The position numbers and the translations under genes were made by a program. A model generated the notes under the pieces. That model worked only from the letters and a program-made list of their open reading frames with translations. It searched no databases and was not told where the DNA came from. A DNA stretch of 57,265 nucleotides from an uncultured bacterium (GTDB lineage Bacteria > Verrucomicrobiota > Kiritimatiellia > RFP12 > UBA1067), in assembly GCA_902761035.1 (NCBI GenBank), contig CACWIW010000037.1:1-57265 (forward strand). Direction: 5' to 3'. This document shows, piece by piece, positions 25,780 through 37,706 of the stretch. Within the stretch, counting starts at the first letter, position 1. Each line of letters begins with the position of its first letter.

Positions 25780-26984
25780 AGACGCGCACGTTCATCGACC
25801 AAGTTGACGTAATTGTCCGCTCCGGCAAGGGCGGCGACGGCTCGGCCTCGTTCCGACGCGAGGCGCTTGTCGCGTTTGGCGGGCCCGACGGCGGCGATGG
25901 CGGACGCGGCGGCGACGTGGTGCTGCGCGGATCCACGCACGTCAACTCGCTCATCTCGCTCTATTTCGACCCGAAGCTCTACGCCGAAGACGGCGTGCCG
26001 GGTTCCGGCAAGCGCTGTTTCGGACGGCGCGGGAAGGACCTCGTGGTGGACGTGCCATGCGGTACGCTTGCGACGGACGCCGATACGGGGCTCGTGGTGG
26101 CGGACATCGTGTCCCCCGGCCAGCGCGTTATCGTCGCGAAGGGCGGCGTGGGCGGATACGGCAACGTGCATTTCAAAAGCGCCGTCAACCAGGCTCCCAC
26201 CGAACACACGCCGGGCGGACCGGCCGAGGAGCGGCGTCTCCACCTCGAGCTGAAGACGATCGCGGACGCCGGATTGCTCGGCTTTCCCAATGCCGGCAAG
26301 AGCTCCATCCTCACGGCGCTCTCGTCCGCCACGCCGAAGATCGCGTCCTATCCGTTCACCACGCTCAACCCCATCGTAGGCACGATCGAGTACGAGGACT
26401 TCGCGCAGATTCGCATGGCGGACGTGCCCGGCATCATCGAGGGCGCATCGCAGGGCGTGGGGCTCGGACTCGCCTTCCTCAAGCACCTTGAGCGCGCGCG
26501 CGTGCTCGTGTACATGATCGACATGGCGGGTACGGACAACCGCAAGCCGTGGGACGACTACCGAGTACTCGCCGATGAAATCGCCGCGTTCAACGCAGAG
26601 CTGCCGGAGCGTCCGTTCCTCGTGGTCGCGAACAAGATGGACCAAGCGGCCGCCCGCAAGAACCTCAAGCGGTTCGTGAAGGAGACGGGCGTCACGCCCA
26701 TCGCGCTCAGCTGCACGCCCACGCTCAAGGATCTGCGCGAGTACGCCGACCTCAAGGACTATCCCGGGGAGGTGGGGCTGGATGCCTTCAAGGCTGCGCT
26801 CCGAAAGCTCGTGAACCCCAAGCCGCGCGCGCACCAGCATCTGGAGGCACCGCCTCCGCCGCTCAGTGAAATGCCCGATACGACGGGCGACGAGATTCCC
26901 GCTGAGGCGCTCAAGTTCGCGACCTTCCTCAAACTCGACGTGCCAAAGAAGAAATCGCACCCCTCCCGTGGCAACATTCACTGA
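25776..26984 (+). CDS. obg: Obg/CgtA GTPase
   Basis: 402 aa. Essential ribosome-associated GTPase for 50S maturation and stress signalling. N-terminal glycine-rich OBG fold (about 1-160, with GGDGGDGGRGGDVVLRG-like stretches), then the G domain: G1 GFPNAGKS (169-176), G3 DVPGIIEGAS and G4 NKMD. The C-terminal extension after about 340 is proline- and histidine-rich and lacks an obvious OCT domain. Start overlaps the hisD stop (ATGA); larB follows after 6 bp. Confidence 0.95.
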   Translation: MKTRTFIDQVDVIVRSGKGGDGSASFRREALVAFGGPDGGDGGRGGDVVLRGSTHVNSLISLYFDPKLYAEDGVPGSGKRCFGRRGKDLVVDVPCGTLATDADTGLVVADIVSPGQRVIVAKGGVGGYGNVHFKSAVNQAPTEHTPGGPAEERRLHLELKTIADAGLLGFPNAGKSSILTALSSATPKIASYPFTTLNPIVGTIEYEDFAQIRMADVPGIIEGASQGVGLGLAFLKHLERARVLVYMIDMAGTDNRKPWDDYRVLADEIAAFNAELPERPFLVVANKMDQAAARKNLKRFVKETGVTPIALSCTPTLKDLREYADLKDYPGEVGLDAFKAALRKLVNPKPRAHQHLEAPPPPLSEMPDTTGDEIPAEALKFATFLKLDVPKKKSHPSRGNIH

Positions 26985-26990
26985 CCCGCC

Positions 26991-27677
26991 ATGAAAAAAA
27001 CGCCAGAAGTGAAAGACATCGGATTTGCGAAGCTCGACTTCGCGCGGCGCGCGCGGACCGGGTTCGGTGAGACCGTGTACGGCCCTGGCAAGACGCCGGA
27101 GCAGATGGTTGGCATCTTCCGCGCGTTCCGCGAGAAGAAACTGCCCGTACTCGCAACGCGCTGTACGGCCGAGCAGGCGGACGCGCTTGCGGCGGCGGGC
27201 GTGCCCATGCGCTACGATCCCGTAGCGCGCGCGATTGCCTCAACGTGGGGCCGCAACAAAAAGCTGAAGGGGCGCCTGGCCGTGCTGACGGGCGGCACGG
27301 CGGACATCCCTGTGGCGGAGGAGGCCGCGCAGGCGGCGGAGTTCTTCGGCGCTACGGTTGATCGGTTCTTCGACGTGGGGGTGGCGGGACTACATCGGTT
27401 GCTGTCGAAACTGGATGCCATCCGCCGGGCCGACGTGATAATCGCCGTGGCGGGCATGGAGGGTGCGTTGCCGAGCGTGGTGGCGGGGCTTGTGTCCGTG
27501 CCGGTGGTGGCGGTGCCGACTTCCGTCGGCTACGGCGTGGGCGCGGGCGGCGTTGCTGCCGCGCTCGCGATGCTCAATTCGTGCGCGGAGGGCGTGTCGG
27601 TGGTGAACATCGACAACGGCTTCGGCGCAGCCGTGGTGGCCTGTCGTATGCTTGCGCGTCGGAGTTCTAGCCTTTAG
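26991..27677 (+). CDS. larB: nickel-pincer cofactor biosynthesis protein LarB
   Basis: 228 aa. LarB carboxylates and hydrolyses nicotinic acid adenine dinucleotide to start the nickel-pincer nucleotide cofactor of lactate racemase and related enzymes. Residues 15-75 contain GFGETVYGPGKTPEQM; the C-terminal half matches the PurE-like fold with AGMEGALPSVVAGLV and PTSVGYGVGAGG. LarC and LarE are not in the window, so the rest of the pathway must be elsewhere or this copy acts alone. It is co-transcribed with hisD-obg. Confidence 0.9.
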   Translation: MKKTPEVKDIGFAKLDFARRARTGFGETVYGPGKTPEQMVGIFRAFREKKLPVLATRCTAEQADALAAAGVPMRYDPVARAIASTWGRNKKLKGRLAVLTGGTADIPVAEEAAQAAEFFGATVDRFFDVGVAGLHRLLSKLDAIRRADVIIAVAGMEGALPSVVAGLVSVPVVAVPTSVGYGVGAGGVAAALAMLNSCAEGVSVVNIDNGFGAAVVACRMLARRSSSL

Positions 27678-27748
27678 CCCGGATTAGAGCGGTTTTACGG
27701 CAAAGCAAATTTCTTGTAATCTCGCTTCCATTTTCGCCGTGAAAAGGG

Positions 27749-27754
27749 TATAAT
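27749..27754 (+). promoter_or_regulatory. -10 element upstream of the surface-repeat gene
   Basis: TATAAT at 27749-27754, with a poor -35 (TTCCAT, 27726-27731, 17-bp spacing). Predicted leader about 35 nt with GGAGAAACG before ATG 27796. Confidence 0.5.
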
Positions 27755-27795
27755 CTTACCCACACACCAAAAAAGGCAATCGGAGAAACGAGATT

Positions 27796-28488
27796 ATGAA
27801 AAAACTGGTGATGGCGTTTGCGATCCTGTGTTCGGCGTCCGCACTCTGTGCGGAACCCGATTATTATGCCGCGCTATGCGCGTGGGCACCTGGGCAGATT
27901 CCCTCGTCGTCGAGTTCGGTGATTTGGGGTATCCGAGGTACTTTGTTCTATGGCGACTGCATGCGCATGAACGGATTGGACCTCGCTATCGGCGCGAACC
28001 GTACGCGCGAGCGCTTCGACGGCCTTGGCATCGCACTGGTGTACAACCACGCCAACAGCCTCGCCGGTGTGGAGCTGGGATTTGCCAACGTGGTCGAGCG
28101 CGAGTCGTATGGTCTGCAGGCCGGCGTATGGAACTATGCCGGTGAAGTTTACGGCGAGCAGTGGGGCGTCGTCACTGTGACTGACTACTGCGCTGGTCTT
28201 CAGGACGGACTCTTCAACTGGGCCGACGATCTCGCCGGTGCCCAGAGCGGAATCATCAACATCGCCTACAACGAAATGTTCGGAGCGCAGCTAGATGCGG
28301 TGTGGAACCATGCCAATGCTGGCTTTGGGTTCCAGTGGGGCATTATCAACACGGCGGATTACTTCGCAGGGTTCCAGTGCGGTTTCTTAAACTGGGCGAA
28401 CGATCTTGACGGTCTGCAGCTTGGTTTCATCAACGTGATCGCCAACCAGTCGATTTTCGTGTTCCCGTTTTTGAACCTCGGCTTCTAG
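27796..28488 (+). CDS. secreted surface-repeat protein (LA_2272-like)
   Basis: 230 aa. A signal peptide ending at CA-EPDY is followed by a domain built of about eight imperfect repeats with the pattern GxQxGxxNxA, for example GLQAGVWNYAG, GLQDGLFNWAD, GAQSGIINIAY, GFQWGIINTAD and GLQLGFINVIA. The Gly/Asn periodicity suggests a beta-solenoid or beta-barrel exposed at the cell surface. I recall similar repeats in Leptospira LA_2272-type proteins. The function is unknown. Monocistronic, with its own promoter. Confidence 0.7.
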   Translation: MKKLVMAFAILCSASALCAEPDYYAALCAWAPGQIPSSSSSVIWGIRGTLFYGDCMRMNGLDLAIGANRTRERFDGLGIALVYNHANSLAGVELGFANVVERESYGLQAGVWNYAGEVYGEQWGVVTVTDYCAGLQDGLFNWADDLAGAQSGIINIAYNEMFGAQLDAVWNHANAGFGFQWGIINTADYFAGFQCGFLNWANDLDGLQLGFINVIANQSIFVFPFLNLGF

Positions 28489-28497
28489 TTCCGCTTA

Positions 28498-28516
28498 GGC
28501 GCGCGTTGCGCGCGCC
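28498..28516 (+). other. GC-rich hairpin just before glnS
   Basis: GGCGCGCG-TTG-CGCGCGCC, an 8-bp stem lying 10 nt before the glnS ATG. No T-tract follows, so it is not a normal terminator. It could act as a transcript-end stabiliser or limit glnS translation. Confidence 0.45.
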
Positions 28517-28526
28517 GTATGAAACC

Positions 28527-30266
28527 ATGGACGAGATCAAGGAATCCGACACGAGCCGGCATTTTCTCCGGCAGTGGATCGAGGAGGACCATGCCGCCGG
28601 GCGCACCGGCGGCACGGTCGTAACGCGCTTCCCACCCGAACCGAACGGCTACATCCACATCGGCCACGCGAAGGCCGTGTGCGTGGACTTCGGCATGGCG
28701 AAGCTCTTCGGCGGCGAGTGCCACCTGCGTCTGGACGACACGAACCCGACGAAGGAGTCGGACGAATACGCCGAGAACATCAAGAACGACATCCGCTGGC
28801 TCGGCTTCCAGTGGTCGGGCGCGGGCGACGGCAAGGAGCCGGGCTTCTACAACGCGTCGAACATGTTCGACACGATGTACCAGATCGCCGAGGAGCTCAT
28901 CCGGCGCGGCCAGGCCTACTGCTGCAACCTCACGCAGGACGAGTGGAAGGAATACCGCGGCGTGCCGGAGAAGCCCGGACGTCCCTCACCCTCGCGCGAC
29001 ACGGACCCCGAGCGCAACCTGCGCATCTTCCGCGAGATGCGCGACGGCAAGTACGCGGACGGCGAGTGGTGCCTCCGCGCGAAGATCGACATGGCCTCGC
29101 CGAACATCCACTTCCGCGATCCCGTGATCTACCGCATCCGCCACGTGTCGCACTACCATCTTGGCGACAAGTGGTGCATCTACCCGATGTACGATTTCGC
29201 GCATCCGATCGAGGACGCGCTGGAGGGCGTGACGCACTCGATGTGTACGCTCGAGTTCGAGGTGCACCGTCCGCTCTACGACTGGGTGGTGGACCGCATG
29301 GACGAGCAGGGCCTCCTCGTGGTGCGCAACGGCGTGAAGATTCGTCCGCAGCAGCGCGAGTTCGCGCGCCTCAACATCACGTGGACCGTGATGTCGAAGC
29401 GTCTTCTCCTGCAGCTCGTCACGGAGGGACACGTCGCGGGCTGGGACGACCCCCGCATGCCGACCGTGTGCGGGATGCGCCGCCGCGGCTTCACGCCGGG
29501 CGCGATCCGCGAGTTCTGTGACCGCGTGGGCGTGACTAAGGTGGAGAGCGAGTCGGATCCCGCGCTGCTCGAATGGTGCGTGCGCGAGGAGCTGAACCGC
29601 ACGGCGTTGCGCCGCATGGCCGTGCTCGATCCCGTGAAGCTCGTGATCGAGAATTGGGGAACGGGGAACGGGGAACAGGGAACGAGGATGGTGGAGCTGC
29701 CGAACAACCCGCTCGACGAGTCCGCCGGCACGCGCAAGGTGCCGTTCTCGAAGGAGGTGTGGATCGACCGCGCCGACTTCATGGAAGTGCCGGAGAAGAA
29801 GTTCTTCCGTCTTGCGCCGGACCGCGAGGTGCGTCTGCGCGGCGCGTGCATCGTGAAATGCACGGGCATTGAAAAGGATGCCGACGGCAAGATCACGACG
29901 ATCCGCTGCACGTGGGACGAAGGTTCGTGGGGCGGCAATCCGTCCGACGGCCGCAAGGTGAAGGGCACGATCCACTGGGTGGACTGCGCGACCGGCGTGA
30001 AGGCCGAGGTGCGTCTCTACGACCGGCTCTTCACCGTGCCGGATCCCATGCGCGATGGCTCCGACGGTTTCCTGAAGTACCTGAACCCCGATTCGCTCAA
30101 GAAGGTTACCGCCTACGTGGAGCCCGCGCTTGCGGAGTCCGCGCCGGGCGAGCAGTTCCAGTTCGAGCGCACGGGCTACTTCGTGGCCGATGCCAAAGAT
30201 TCCGCACCGGGTGCGCCCGTGTTCAACCGCACGGTCACGCTGAAGGACGGCTACAAGCCGGCCTAA
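28527..30266 (+). CDS. glnS: glutaminyl-tRNA synthetase
   Basis: 579 aa. Charges tRNA-Gln directly. Class I signature HIGH at 44-47 (YIHIGHAK), KMSKS-like VMSKR at 288-292, and the GlnRS-specific LRLDDTNP and HPIEDALEGVTHSMCTLEFE-type blocks. The C-terminal beta-barrel anticodon domain is present. Odd feature: about seven residues (NWGTGNGEQGTR) after LDPVKLVI replace the usual NYPEGQ-like turn and are encoded by a GGGGAAC tandem repeat (29656-29684). No clear ribosome binding site precedes ATG 28527. Confidence 0.95.
   Translation: MDEIKESDTSRHFLRQWIEEDHAAGRTGGTVVTRFPPEPNGYIHIGHAKAVCVDFGMAKLFGGECHLRLDDTNPTKESDEYAENIKNDIRWLGFQWSGAGDGKEPGFYNASNMFDTMYQIAEELIRRGQAYCCNLTQDEWKEYRGVPEKPGRPSPSRDTDPERNLRIFREMRDGKYADGEWCLRAKIDMASPNIHFRDPVIYRIRHVSHYHLGDKWCIYPMYDFAHPIEDALEGVTHSMCTLEFEVHRPLYDWVVDRMDEQGLLVVRNGVKIRPQQREFARLNITWTVMSKRLLLQLVTEGHVAGWDDPRMPTVCGMRRRGFTPGAIREFCDRVGVTKVESESDPALLEWCVREELNRTALRRMAVLDPVKLVIENWGTGNGEQGTRMVELPNNPLDESAGTRKVPFSKEVWIDRADFMEVPEKKFFRLAPDREVRLRGACIVKCTGIEKDADGKITTIRCTWDEGSWGGNPSDGRKVKGTIHWVDCATGVKAEVRLYDRLFTVPDPMRDGSDGFLKYLNPDSLKKVTAYVEPALAESAPGEQFQFERTGYFVADAKDSAPGAPVFNRTVTLKDGYKPA
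29656..29684. repeat. GGGGAAC-type tandem repeat inside glnS
   Basis: Three GGGGAACG-like units and one degenerate unit in frame within glnS, at a loop between catalytic and anticodon-binding domains. Confidence 0.8.
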
Positions 30267-30302
30267 GATCCACGTATACCCCGATTTTGACAAGACCTCC
30301 TA

Positions 30303-30324
30303 TGCCTGGTGATGCAACCAGGCA
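30303..30324 (+). other. hairpin downstream of glnS
   Basis: TGCCTGGT-gatgca-ACCAGGCA, an 8-bp stem in the 287-bp gap between glnS and moxR. No T-tract follows immediately. No gene is apparent in 30267-30553. Confidence 0.5.
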
Positions 30325-30492
30325 CGCGTTAAGTGTCTTTGATCCCACGTGGTCCTTGGCGAATGCCCAGCGGTGCCGATTTGGCATAATACCCACGCTG
30401 AGCCTTTCAGATGCGTATGATCTTTCGGCGAAGGTGAGAATGTACGCGCCCTTCGTACGGAACTCGCCGGGCATTACCATTTGGTCACGTAC

Positions 30493-30522
30493 TAGACAAA
30501 CCGCCTCGCAAAGGCGTAAAAT
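30493..30522 (+). promoter_or_regulatory. promoter of the moxR-bat operon
   Basis: TAGACA (30493-30498), 18-bp spacer, TAAAAT (30517-30522). Leader of about 25 nt includes AGGAGAAAG before ATG 30554. Confidence 0.55.
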
Positions 30523-30553
30523 ATGCGCGTTTCCACACCAACAGGAGAAAGAA

Positions 30554-31504
30554 ATGGATCTGTCGAACGCATCGAACAAAATCGCCGCGCAGGGCGAACT
30601 CGTCAGCCGTATCCGCGACGAGGTGGGCAAGGTCATCGTCGGACAGGAGAAGCTGGTCGACCGCCTAATCCTCGCGCTTGTCGCGAACGGCCACATCTTG
30701 CTTGAGGGCGTGCCGGGTCTCGCGAAGACGCTGAGCGTGAACACGCTCGCCAAGACGCTCGGACTCGACTTCAAGCGCATCTCGTTCACGCCGGACCTGC
30801 TGCCGGCGGACGTGGTGGGCACGCTCATCTACTCCCCGAAGACGGGCGAGTTCTCGCCGAAGAAGGGCCCCGTGTTCACGAACATGCTGCTGGCGGACGA
30901 AATCAACCGCGCGCCGGCGAAGGTACAGAGCGCACTGCTCGAGTCGATGCAGGAGCGCCAGGTCACGATTGGCGAGACCACATACAAGCTGCCCGAGCCG
31001 TTCCTTGTCTTGGCCACGCAGAACCCGATTGAGCAGGAAGGCACCTACCCGCTTCCCGAGGCGCAGGTGGACCGCTTCATGTTCAAGTGCCTTGTCGAGA
31101 CGCCGTCGAAGGCGGACGAGCGCCGCATCAAGGCCGTCTGCACGCCCGAGGACATCGCCACGCTGCGCGCCACGCTGAAGGAGGTCTACTGCGACGAGAA
31201 GGTGGGCGACTACATCCTCGACATCGTCTTTGCCACGCGCGAGCCGGACAAGACGAAGGGCCTTGAATCGCTCAAGGAGCAGATTCAGGTGGGCGCCTCC
31301 CCGCGTGCCACGCTCAGCATCAACCTCGCCGCGCGCGCGAACGCGCTCATGCACGGCCGTGCCTACGCGACGCCGCAGGACGTGAAGGAAGTCGCGCACG
31401 ACGTGCTCCGCCACCGCATCCTCCTCACCTACGAGGCCGAGGCCGAGAACATGACCAGCGACATGGTCATCGACAAGATCCTCTCGACGATCCCAGTACC
31501 ATGA
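30554..31504 (+). CDS. MoxR-family AAA+ ATPase
   Basis: 316 aa. AAA+ chaperone that remodels VWA-domain partners. Walker A GVPGLAKT (52-59), Walker B LLADEINRAP at about 113, and sensor ATQNPIEQEGTYPLPEAQ are intact. Start ATG 30554 follows AGGAGAAAG. Its stop overlaps the DUF58 gene (ATGA at 31501). In the Bat operon of Bacteroides and others, MoxR is followed by DUF58 and VWA proteins exactly as here. Confidence 0.93.
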   Translation: MDLSNASNKIAAQGELVSRIRDEVGKVIVGQEKLVDRLILALVANGHILLEGVPGLAKTLSVNTLAKTLGLDFKRISFTPDLLPADVVGTLIYSPKTGEFSPKKGPVFTNMLLADEINRAPAKVQSALLESMQERQVTIGETTYKLPEPFLVLATQNPIEQEGTYPLPEAQVDRFMFKCLVETPSKADERRIKAVCTPEDIATLRATLKEVYCDEKVGDYILDIVFATREPDKTKGLESLKEQIQVGASPRATLSINLAARANALMHGRAYATPQDVKEVAHDVLRHRILLTYEAEAENMTSDMVIDKILSTIPVP

Positions 31505-32382
31505 TTGACGTCAAGGAACTGATGGCGAAGGTGGGGAAGATCCGAATCCTCACCAACCGCCTGATTGACGACCAGCTGAGCGGCGACTACCACTCCACCT
31601 TCAAGGGCCAGGGCGTGGAGTTCGACGAGGTGCGCCCGTACGTGGCCGGCGACGACGTGCGCGCGATCGACTGGAACGTGACCGCAAGGACCGGTGCGCC
31701 GTACATTAAGCGCTACAGCGAGGAACGCGAGCTGACTGTGCTGTTCATGGTCGACGTGAGCGGCTCGCAGTCGTACGGCAGCGCCACGCGCTCGAAGGCC
31801 GAGCTCGCCGCCGAGGTGGCGAGTCTCCTCGCCCTCACGGCGATCCGCAACCAGGACAAGATCGGGCTCATCCTCTTCTCCGACAAGATCGTGAAGTACA
31901 TCCCGCCGCGCAAGGGACGCCAGAGCGTGATGCGTCTCGTCCGCGAGGTGCTTGCCGCCGAGGACGACGCGACGGGCGGTACGGACATCGCCGGCGCGCT
32001 GAAGTTCCTCAACGGCGTGCAGAAGCGCCGCGCCGTGGTGTTCCTCGTGAGCGACTTCCAGGCCACGGGCTACGAGAGGGAACTGCGCGTGACGGCACGC
32101 CACCACGACGTGATCACCATTCCCGTGAGCGATCCCGCCGAGAGCGAACTGCCGCGCGCCGGTCTCGCCGAACTGGAAGACCCCGAGACGGGCGAGCTGC
32201 TGCTCGTGGACACCTCCGACGCGAAGGTGCGCGCCGCGTTCGCCGCCACCGCAAAGGCCGACGTGGAATCGCGCGACCGGTTCTTCGCGCGCAACGGCAT
32301 CGACAATGTGCCCGTGGCCACGGATAAACCGTATATTCAAGCCATCCGGGCGCTATTCAAGAGGAGGGCCAGCAAGCGATGA
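31501..32382 (+). CDS. DUF58 domain protein with VWA-like fold
   Basis: 293 aa. N-terminal VEFDEVRPYVAGDDVRAIDW is the DUF58 hallmark; a degenerate MIDAS motif DVSGS at about residue 84 and GGTD near 160 indicate a VWA-like fold. No TM helix, so cytoplasmic. DUF58 proteins pair with MoxR ATPases. Start overlaps the moxR stop and its own stop overlaps the next start, so translation is coupled. Confidence 0.92.
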   Translation: MIDVKELMAKVGKIRILTNRLIDDQLSGDYHSTFKGQGVEFDEVRPYVAGDDVRAIDWNVTARTGAPYIKRYSEERELTVLFMVDVSGSQSYGSATRSKAELAAEVASLLALTAIRNQDKIGLILFSDKIVKYIPPRKGRQSVMRLVREVLAAEDDATGGTDIAGALKFLNGVQKRRAVVFLVSDFQATGYERELRVTARHHDVITIPVSDPAESELPRAGLAELEDPETGELLLVDTSDAKVRAAFAATAKADVESRDRFFARNGIDNVPVATDKPYIQAIRALFKRRASKR

Positions 32383-33371
32383 AAACGATGTGGTCGTATT
32401 TTTGCCGCAAAGAACGCATAGGTCGCAAAGTGAGTATGGTGCGTTTTTATGCTCTTTGCGCCCTTTGCGTTCTTTGCGGCTTGATTACTCCGCTTGGCGC
32501 GGAACAGGTGGCCGACCTTTCGCGTGACGGCGTGGGGATAACCATCGACGCGGAACCGCGTGCGGTGGACCTCGCGCGCGACTTCTACGTCACGGTCACG
32601 CTGTCCACGCCGTCCGGCGTCACCGCCGAGCTGCCCGACCTGCGCGACCGCTTCCAGGGCTTCCGCGTGGCCGAGAACTTCGCCGAGAAGCCGGTCTCGG
32701 ACAAAGACGGGCGCACGACGACCGTCTCGCGCTGGCGTCTCGAGCCTGATCCCCTCGCGCGTCGCTACCGTCTCGCGCCGTTTGCAGTGCAGTCCGGTAA
32801 CGGTTCGTTCGCCACGTCGCCCGTGCTCTTCGACTCTCCCGCAGCCCGCGAAGCGGCGACGGGTGAGATCGAGGTTGACCCCACGCGAGACCTTCCGCCG
32901 TTTAGCTGGAAACTTGTCGGCATCTGTGCGGCCGCGCTTGCGGGATTACTGCTAGTCCTTGCACTGCTCTACTTCATCTTCCGCAAGATCCGCCTAGCGG
33001 TGCGCGTCCACAGGATGAGCCCGCTCGAACGCGCGCTCTATGAACTCGACAAGTTGCTGAAGAAGGGGTTGCCCGGACGCGGTTTCTACAAGGACTTCTA
33101 CGTGGAGCTCACGATGGTCGTGCGACGCTACATCGAACGCCGCTACGGCGTACGCGCGCCTAATCTCACTACGGACGAGTTCCTACGCGCGGCCGGCGCG
33201 GATCCCGCGTTCCCGCAGACGTCGGTTGCAGAGCTGAAGGCGTTCCTCGAATCCGCCGACCTTGTGAAGTTCGCCGGACTGGAGGCCACGCCTGAAATGG
33301 CGGACGGCGCCACGGGGAAGGCGCGTAACTACCTAACCGTCGACAGCGGAAGGAAGGAGGATGTGAAATGA
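32379..33371 (+). CDS. BatD/DUF4381-like membrane protein of the Bat operon
   Basis: 330 aa as listed from ATG 32379. Signal peptide or TM helix near residues 20-38, a periplasmic beta-rich domain (about 45-165), one TM helix (about 183-205) and a C-terminal cytoplasmic helical domain. The position between DUF58 and VWA genes fits the BatD/DUF4381 class. ATG 32436 is an alternative start directly in front of a signal peptide. Odd feature: the leader and signal peptide lie inside an imperfect inverted repeat (32404-32480) of the CCGCAAAGAACGCA type, so the export signal is built from a repeat element. Confidence 0.7.
   Translation: MKTMWSYFCRKERIGRKVSMVRFYALCALCVLCGLITPLGAEQVADLSRDGVGITIDAEPRAVDLARDFYVTVTLSTPSGVTAELPDLRDRFQGFRVAENFAEKPVSDKDGRTTTVSRWRLEPDPLARRYRLAPFAVQSGNGSFATSPVLFDSPAAREAATGEIEVDPTRDLPPFSWKLVGICAAALAGLLLVLALLYFIFRKIRLAVRVHRMSPLERALYELDKLLKKGLPGRGFYKDFYVELTMVVRRYIERRYGVRAPNLTTDEFLRAAGADPAFPQTSVAELKAFLESADLVKFAGLEATPEMADGATGKARNYLTVDSGRKEDVK
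32404..32480. repeat. inverted repeat encoding the signal peptide of the BatD-like protein
   Basis: GCCGCAAAGAACGCA (32404-32418) is perfectly complementary to TGCGTTCTTTGCGGC (32466-32480); inner CGCAAAG (32424-32430) pairs with CTTTGCG (32454-32460). The right arm, read in frame, gives the hydrophobic FYALCALCVLCGLI. Confidence 0.85.
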
Positions 33372-34410
33372 ACTTCAGTTTTGCATGGCCGCTCTGCTTC
33401 CTCCTGTTCGCGCCCCTCGCGCTCGCCGCGTGGCGGATGCTGCGGCGAGGGCGCCGTGCGGGCATCAAGTTTGCGCCTGTGGTGCGTCTTCCAGCGAAGA
33501 CGGCAGGTTGGCGTGCGCGCGTGGCCAACCTGTCCCCCTGGTTCTTCCTCGTCGGCGCCGCATTGCTCGTCGTGGCGGCTGCACGTCCGCGTACCTCGCT
33601 CGCGCGCAGCTCACGCAGCGTGGACGCCATCGCAATCGCCATGACGGTGGACGTGAGCGGCTCGATGGAGGCGCTCGATTTCATGGCACCTGGCTCTCGC
33701 ACGGAGCGGACCCGCCTCGACGTTGTCAAGGAGGTGTTCGCGAAGTTCGTCAAGGCGCGCCCCGACGACCTCATCGGGCTCATAACGTTCGGCGGATACG
33801 CATCAACCCGCGCGCCGCTCACGGCAGACCATGAGGTGCTGCTGCACGTCCTCAAGGGCGTGCAGGTGCCAACGGTCACGTATGACAGGAGCGGACGCCC
33901 CGTCGACCAGGAGGAGACGATGACCGCGATCGGCGACGGCCTCGCGACGGCCATCGCGCGCGTGAAAGACGCGGAGATGAAGTCGAAGATCGTGATACTT
34001 CTCTCGGACGGTGTCTCGAACACGGGCGCGGTGGAGCCTGACGCTGCTGCGGCTGCAGCCGCCAAGCTCGGCGTCCGCGTGTACACGATCGGCGTGGGCA
34101 CGCATTCGCGCCGTACGCCGTTCCGGGCGCGCGATGTGTTCGGGCGCACGAGGATACAGTACGCGGACATGTCCTTCGACGAGTCGCAGCTCAAGTCGAT
34201 CGCCGCCAAGACGGGCGCGCGCTACTTCGGCGTGCGCGACGAAGGCGGTCTGAAGGCGGCGCTCGAGGAAATCGACTCGCTGGAGAAGACCACGCTGGAC
34301 CGCACGGTCTACCAGCGCTGGAACGAGTATTTCCCGCCGTTCCTCCTCGCGGGGGCGTTCCTCGTGTTGTTCGCGGTTTCACTTCAAATGTTGGCTTCCC
34401 GGAGGTTGGT

Positions 34411-34414
<4 letters not shown>
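33368..34414 (+). CDS. batA: VWA-domain membrane protein, BatA-like
   Basis: 348 aa. Two N-terminal TM helices (about 3-20 and 55-75), a VWA domain with intact MIDAS (DVSGSMEAL at about 95, T in LITFGGYAS, D in LLSDGVSNTG), and a C-terminal TM helix (FPPFLLAGAFLVLFAVSLQM). BatA proteins are inner-membrane partners of MoxR. Start overlaps the previous stop (ATGA); stop overlaps the next start. Confidence 0.9.
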
Positions 34415-37281
<2,867 letters not shown>

Positions 37282-37305
37282 CCCACCCCTCGCCCCGCCA
37301 AATTT

Positions 37306-37315
37306 TTGGTATACT
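37306..37315 (+). promoter_or_regulatory. extended -10 upstream of mntA-hepT
   Basis: TTGGTATACT (37306-37315) with TGG before TATACT. No recognisable -35. Confidence 0.4.
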
Positions 37316-37409
37316 TAAGTGAAATCCGCCTTGCGCCGCAGGGTGGATTTTGATATTCTAACGACGTTCTGCGGATTGGGCCTTGAAAAACTGTTCCAAG
37401 GAGTCTGTA

Positions 37410-37706
37410 ATGTGCAGGTTGGACGAGATACGTGCGAAGCGGGATGAGATATACGCTATCGCGAGAAGGCACAAGGCTGAAAAGCTTTGGGTCTTCGGTT
37501 CTTGTGCCCGCAAGGAAGAGCGCCCCGACAGTGATGTCGATTTCCTTGTGAAATCTGGTGATTCCATGACTGCCGATGACAAGCTATCATTCAAATTCGC
37601 AGTAGCCGACATGCTTGGATGCCGTACAGATGTTGTTTCAGTGACGCAGTTGCTTGGTTGTCCGCGTTTCGCCAGACAGGTTTTGAAGGAACGGGTGCCA
37701 GTATGA
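37410..37706 (+). CDS. mntA: MntA-type nucleotidyltransferase antitoxin
   Basis: 98 aa. Minimal nucleotidyltransferase with the exact GSX10DXD motif (GSCARKEERPDSDVD) and a following FLVKSGD strand. MntA proteins AMPylate a tyrosine of their HEPN partner and thereby silence it. Start ATG 37410 is preferred over TTG 37383. The gene is A/T-richer than the flanking operon. Its stop overlaps the hepT start (ATGA at 37703), as is usual for this pair. Confidence 0.87.
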   Translation: MCRLDEIRAKRDEIYAIARRHKAEKLWVFGSCARKEERPDSDVDFLVKSGDSMTADDKLSFKFAVADMLGCRTDVVSVTQLLGCPRFARQVLKERVPV

